Assembly: GCF_041262565.1 (NCBI RefSeq)
Contig: NZ_JBGCCJ010000001.1
Location: 3,472,001 to 3,536,000 of the forward strand
Reading direction: 5' to 3'
Source: Leifsonia sp. EB41
GTDB lineage: Bacteria; Actinomycetota; Actinomycetes; Actinomycetales; Microbacteriaceae
Length of the DNA: 64,000 nucleotides
Below the pieces are notes generated by a model that saw nothing but the letters and a program-made list of their open reading frames with translations, was not told the origin of the DNA and made no database searches. A program made the position numbers and the translations under genes. This document shows positions 62,852 to 64,000 of this stretch, piece after piece (positions within the stretch are counted from its first letter, which is position 1; each line of letters begins with the position of its first letter).

Positions 62852-64000
62852 TCTTCGCTTTCTGGGATGGTGGGGACGACGATCTGGACGAGTTCGTCAT
62901 CCGTGAGGGAGTGCAGCACGTTCTTGCCGTGCGTCTCCCTCCTGACGTCCAGCGGCAGGTTGTCGACGAAGCGCTGCGTGCCCAGGTCGCCGCCGAACAT
63001 GATCTGCTCGACGTTGTCTTTCAGCGGGCCGACCAGGCCGAAACCGCCGTTCACCCTGGACAGGAGATCCAGAACGATCACCTGGGTGGTGGCGCTCCCG
63101 GCGCTGAGGAGTTCCGCGACCCGATCAGTGGGGAGTAGGAGCCGCTCGAACACGTCCGTTATGCCGTTGATCAGGATGCACTGCCTCGACGGCGAGCCGT
63201 TCTCGATCAGCTCCGTGAGGGCCGTCTTCACCAGCTCGGCATTGCTCTTCAGCAGGGTCTTCCCGATGTACAGCGACGAAGCAGAGCTGAGGAGCGGCTT
63301 GAGCGTGTCATGCGCGTCGATCACGACGAGGTCCTCGTCAGCCACCGCGTCCACGACGCTGGCGATCAGGAAGGGATACAACAAAGCAGCCTGTCTCCCC
63401 GTCTCGGGGAAGATCGCGAGGGACTTGGCCCGGTACAGCTCAAAGCCTTCGGGTGTGGCGCTGCTCTTGTTCAAACCCAGCAACAGCGTGTCAGGCGTAG
63501 CCTCACGGGACCGGTGGCTTTGCAACGTCTGCGGCGTGAGCTCCCGCGGGACCATGGGGATCTTCTCCGGCCGCGCACCCGTCCAGTTCTCGTTCAGCGT
63601 TGCGATCTGCTGTTCGAGCGCTGCGAGCGTCTCGGAGCTGTCCTGACCGCGGGCGGGGAGGTAGAACTGGATCGCGGTGGGTGCGTCGAGGAGCACCTGG
63701 CCGCGGCCCGGGAGGTCGGCCTGCAGCAGCCGTTCGCGTCCCATGAGCTGTGCGAGCTCGCTCTCGTCGTTGAGGTAGAGGCACAGCTTCGTCGAGATGT
63801 TGCTCAGCATGTTCACGCGGACGCCGCCGACTCGGCTCGAGCTCATCACGAGGGTGATACCGAGCGCTGCGCCTTCGCGCAGCACCTGCAGCAGCAGGGA
63901 GTCGATCGTCTCTTTCCGGCGGTCGTTCGGAGTGAGGTTGTCGTACCCGTCGAGCACGTTCACCACCAGCGGCAGGGCGATTCCCGTCTTCGCCTGGTAC
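62848..64000 (-). CDS. essC: T7SS ATPase EssC, C-terminal part (5' end outside window)
   Basis: About 384 codons, open to the window edge. The visible part holds the end of an FtsK/SpoIIIE-type domain (LVVNVLDGYDNL, LREGAALGITLVMSSSRVGG, LSNISTKLCLYLNDESELA, LPGRGQVLLDAP). The last domain then follows, beginning LLLGLNKSSATPEGFELY, with ETGRQAALLYPF where a P-loop would be and LVVIDAHD as Walker-B-like. The distal domain thus lacks the P-loop lysine, as in other EssC/YukBA D3 domains. EssC drives substrate export through T7SSb. It is upstream of and overlaps the DUF4176 gene. Confidence 0.85.
   Translation of the reverse strand, partial: YQAKTGIALPLVVNVLDGYDNLTPNDRRKETIDSLLLQVLREGAALGITLVMSSSRVGGVRVNMLSNISTKLCLYLNDESELAQLMGRERLLQADLPGRGQVLLDAPTAIQFYLPARGQDSSETLAALEQQIATLNENWTGARPEKIPMVPRELTPQTLQSHRSREATPDTLLLGLNKSSATPEGFELYRAKSLAIFPETGRQAALLYPFLIASVVDAVADEDLVVIDAHDTLKPLLSSASSLYIGKTLLKSNAELVKTALTELIENGSPSRQCILINGITDVFERLLLPTDRVAELLSAGSATTQVIVLDLLSRVNGGFGLVGPLKDNVEQIMFGGDLGTQRFVDNLPLDVRRETHGKNVLHSLTDDELVQIVVPTIPESEE

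Overview
The window is a dense, high-GC stretch of an actinobacterial chromosome. Gene order resembles the mycobacterial secA1 - Rv3235 - pdtaS/whiB1 - sigH/rshA - aroA - rsgA neighbourhood. That order, together with WhiB, GuaB1, Kgd and CgArsR-type ArsR proteins, points to the Actinomycetia, most likely a Microbacteriaceae member (Leifsonia-like). Genus is inference; no rRNA or tRNA gene was seen. Genes are tightly packed: no gap exceeds 300 bases, and many neighbours overlap by four bases. At least 17 genes appear leaderless, with a TANNNT-like -10 box only 6-8 bases before the start codon.

Layout. 1-5.2 kb: the 3' part of secA, an Rv3235-family gene, a PdtaS-type histidine kinase and whiB. 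5.2-11.6 kb: two small proteins and a complete peptide-type ABC importer (binding lipoprotein, two permeases, two ATPases). 11.6-17.6 kb: an acetate-type transporter, bcp, rsgA, aroA, the thiol-stress pair sigH/rshA, a VOC protein and a membrane protein. 17.6-23.8 kb: MFS exporter, type I sulfatase, epoxide hydrolase, and a small ars locus (arsR, a cysteine-rich 22-residue peptide not tied to any known family, arsC). 23.8-38.7 kb: kgd, guaB1, two CNNM/CorC-type proteins, OYE-family reductase, HAD phosphatase, nnrD, a GT87-type mannosyltransferase, a thiamine-binding protein and an MFS exporter. 38.8-46.3 kb: a two-component system with a kinase-like third partner, metX, a potassium channel, an SDR and metY. 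46.3-56.7 kb: nucleotidyltransferase, MFS, phosphoribosyltransferase, ung, GNAT, a secreted BNR-type protein divergent from an asparagine-synthetase homologue, and several small membrane or VOC proteins.

56.9-64.0 kb is the most unusual part. It is a type VII secretion (T7SSb-style) locus: an EsaA/YueB homologue on the plus strand faces an overlapping minus-strand operon. That operon runs essC (3' part) - DUF4176 - Lap1-like - Lap2-like - LXG protein with a DUF1023 alpha/beta-hydrolase domain - lipoprotein - truncated copy of the lipoprotein. The order matches Firmicutes LXG effector/immunity cassettes and suggests a secreted lipase/esterase toxin with a lipoprotein immunity factor, in an actinobacterial background.

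Other points worth a look: a family of long palindromes with a shared CGAGGGGC outer core at gene ends; a SigH-type promoter and an in-frame upstream GTG that would give an N-terminally extended SigH isoform; paired ArsR operators; and a 22-bp tandem duplication at the nnrD start.
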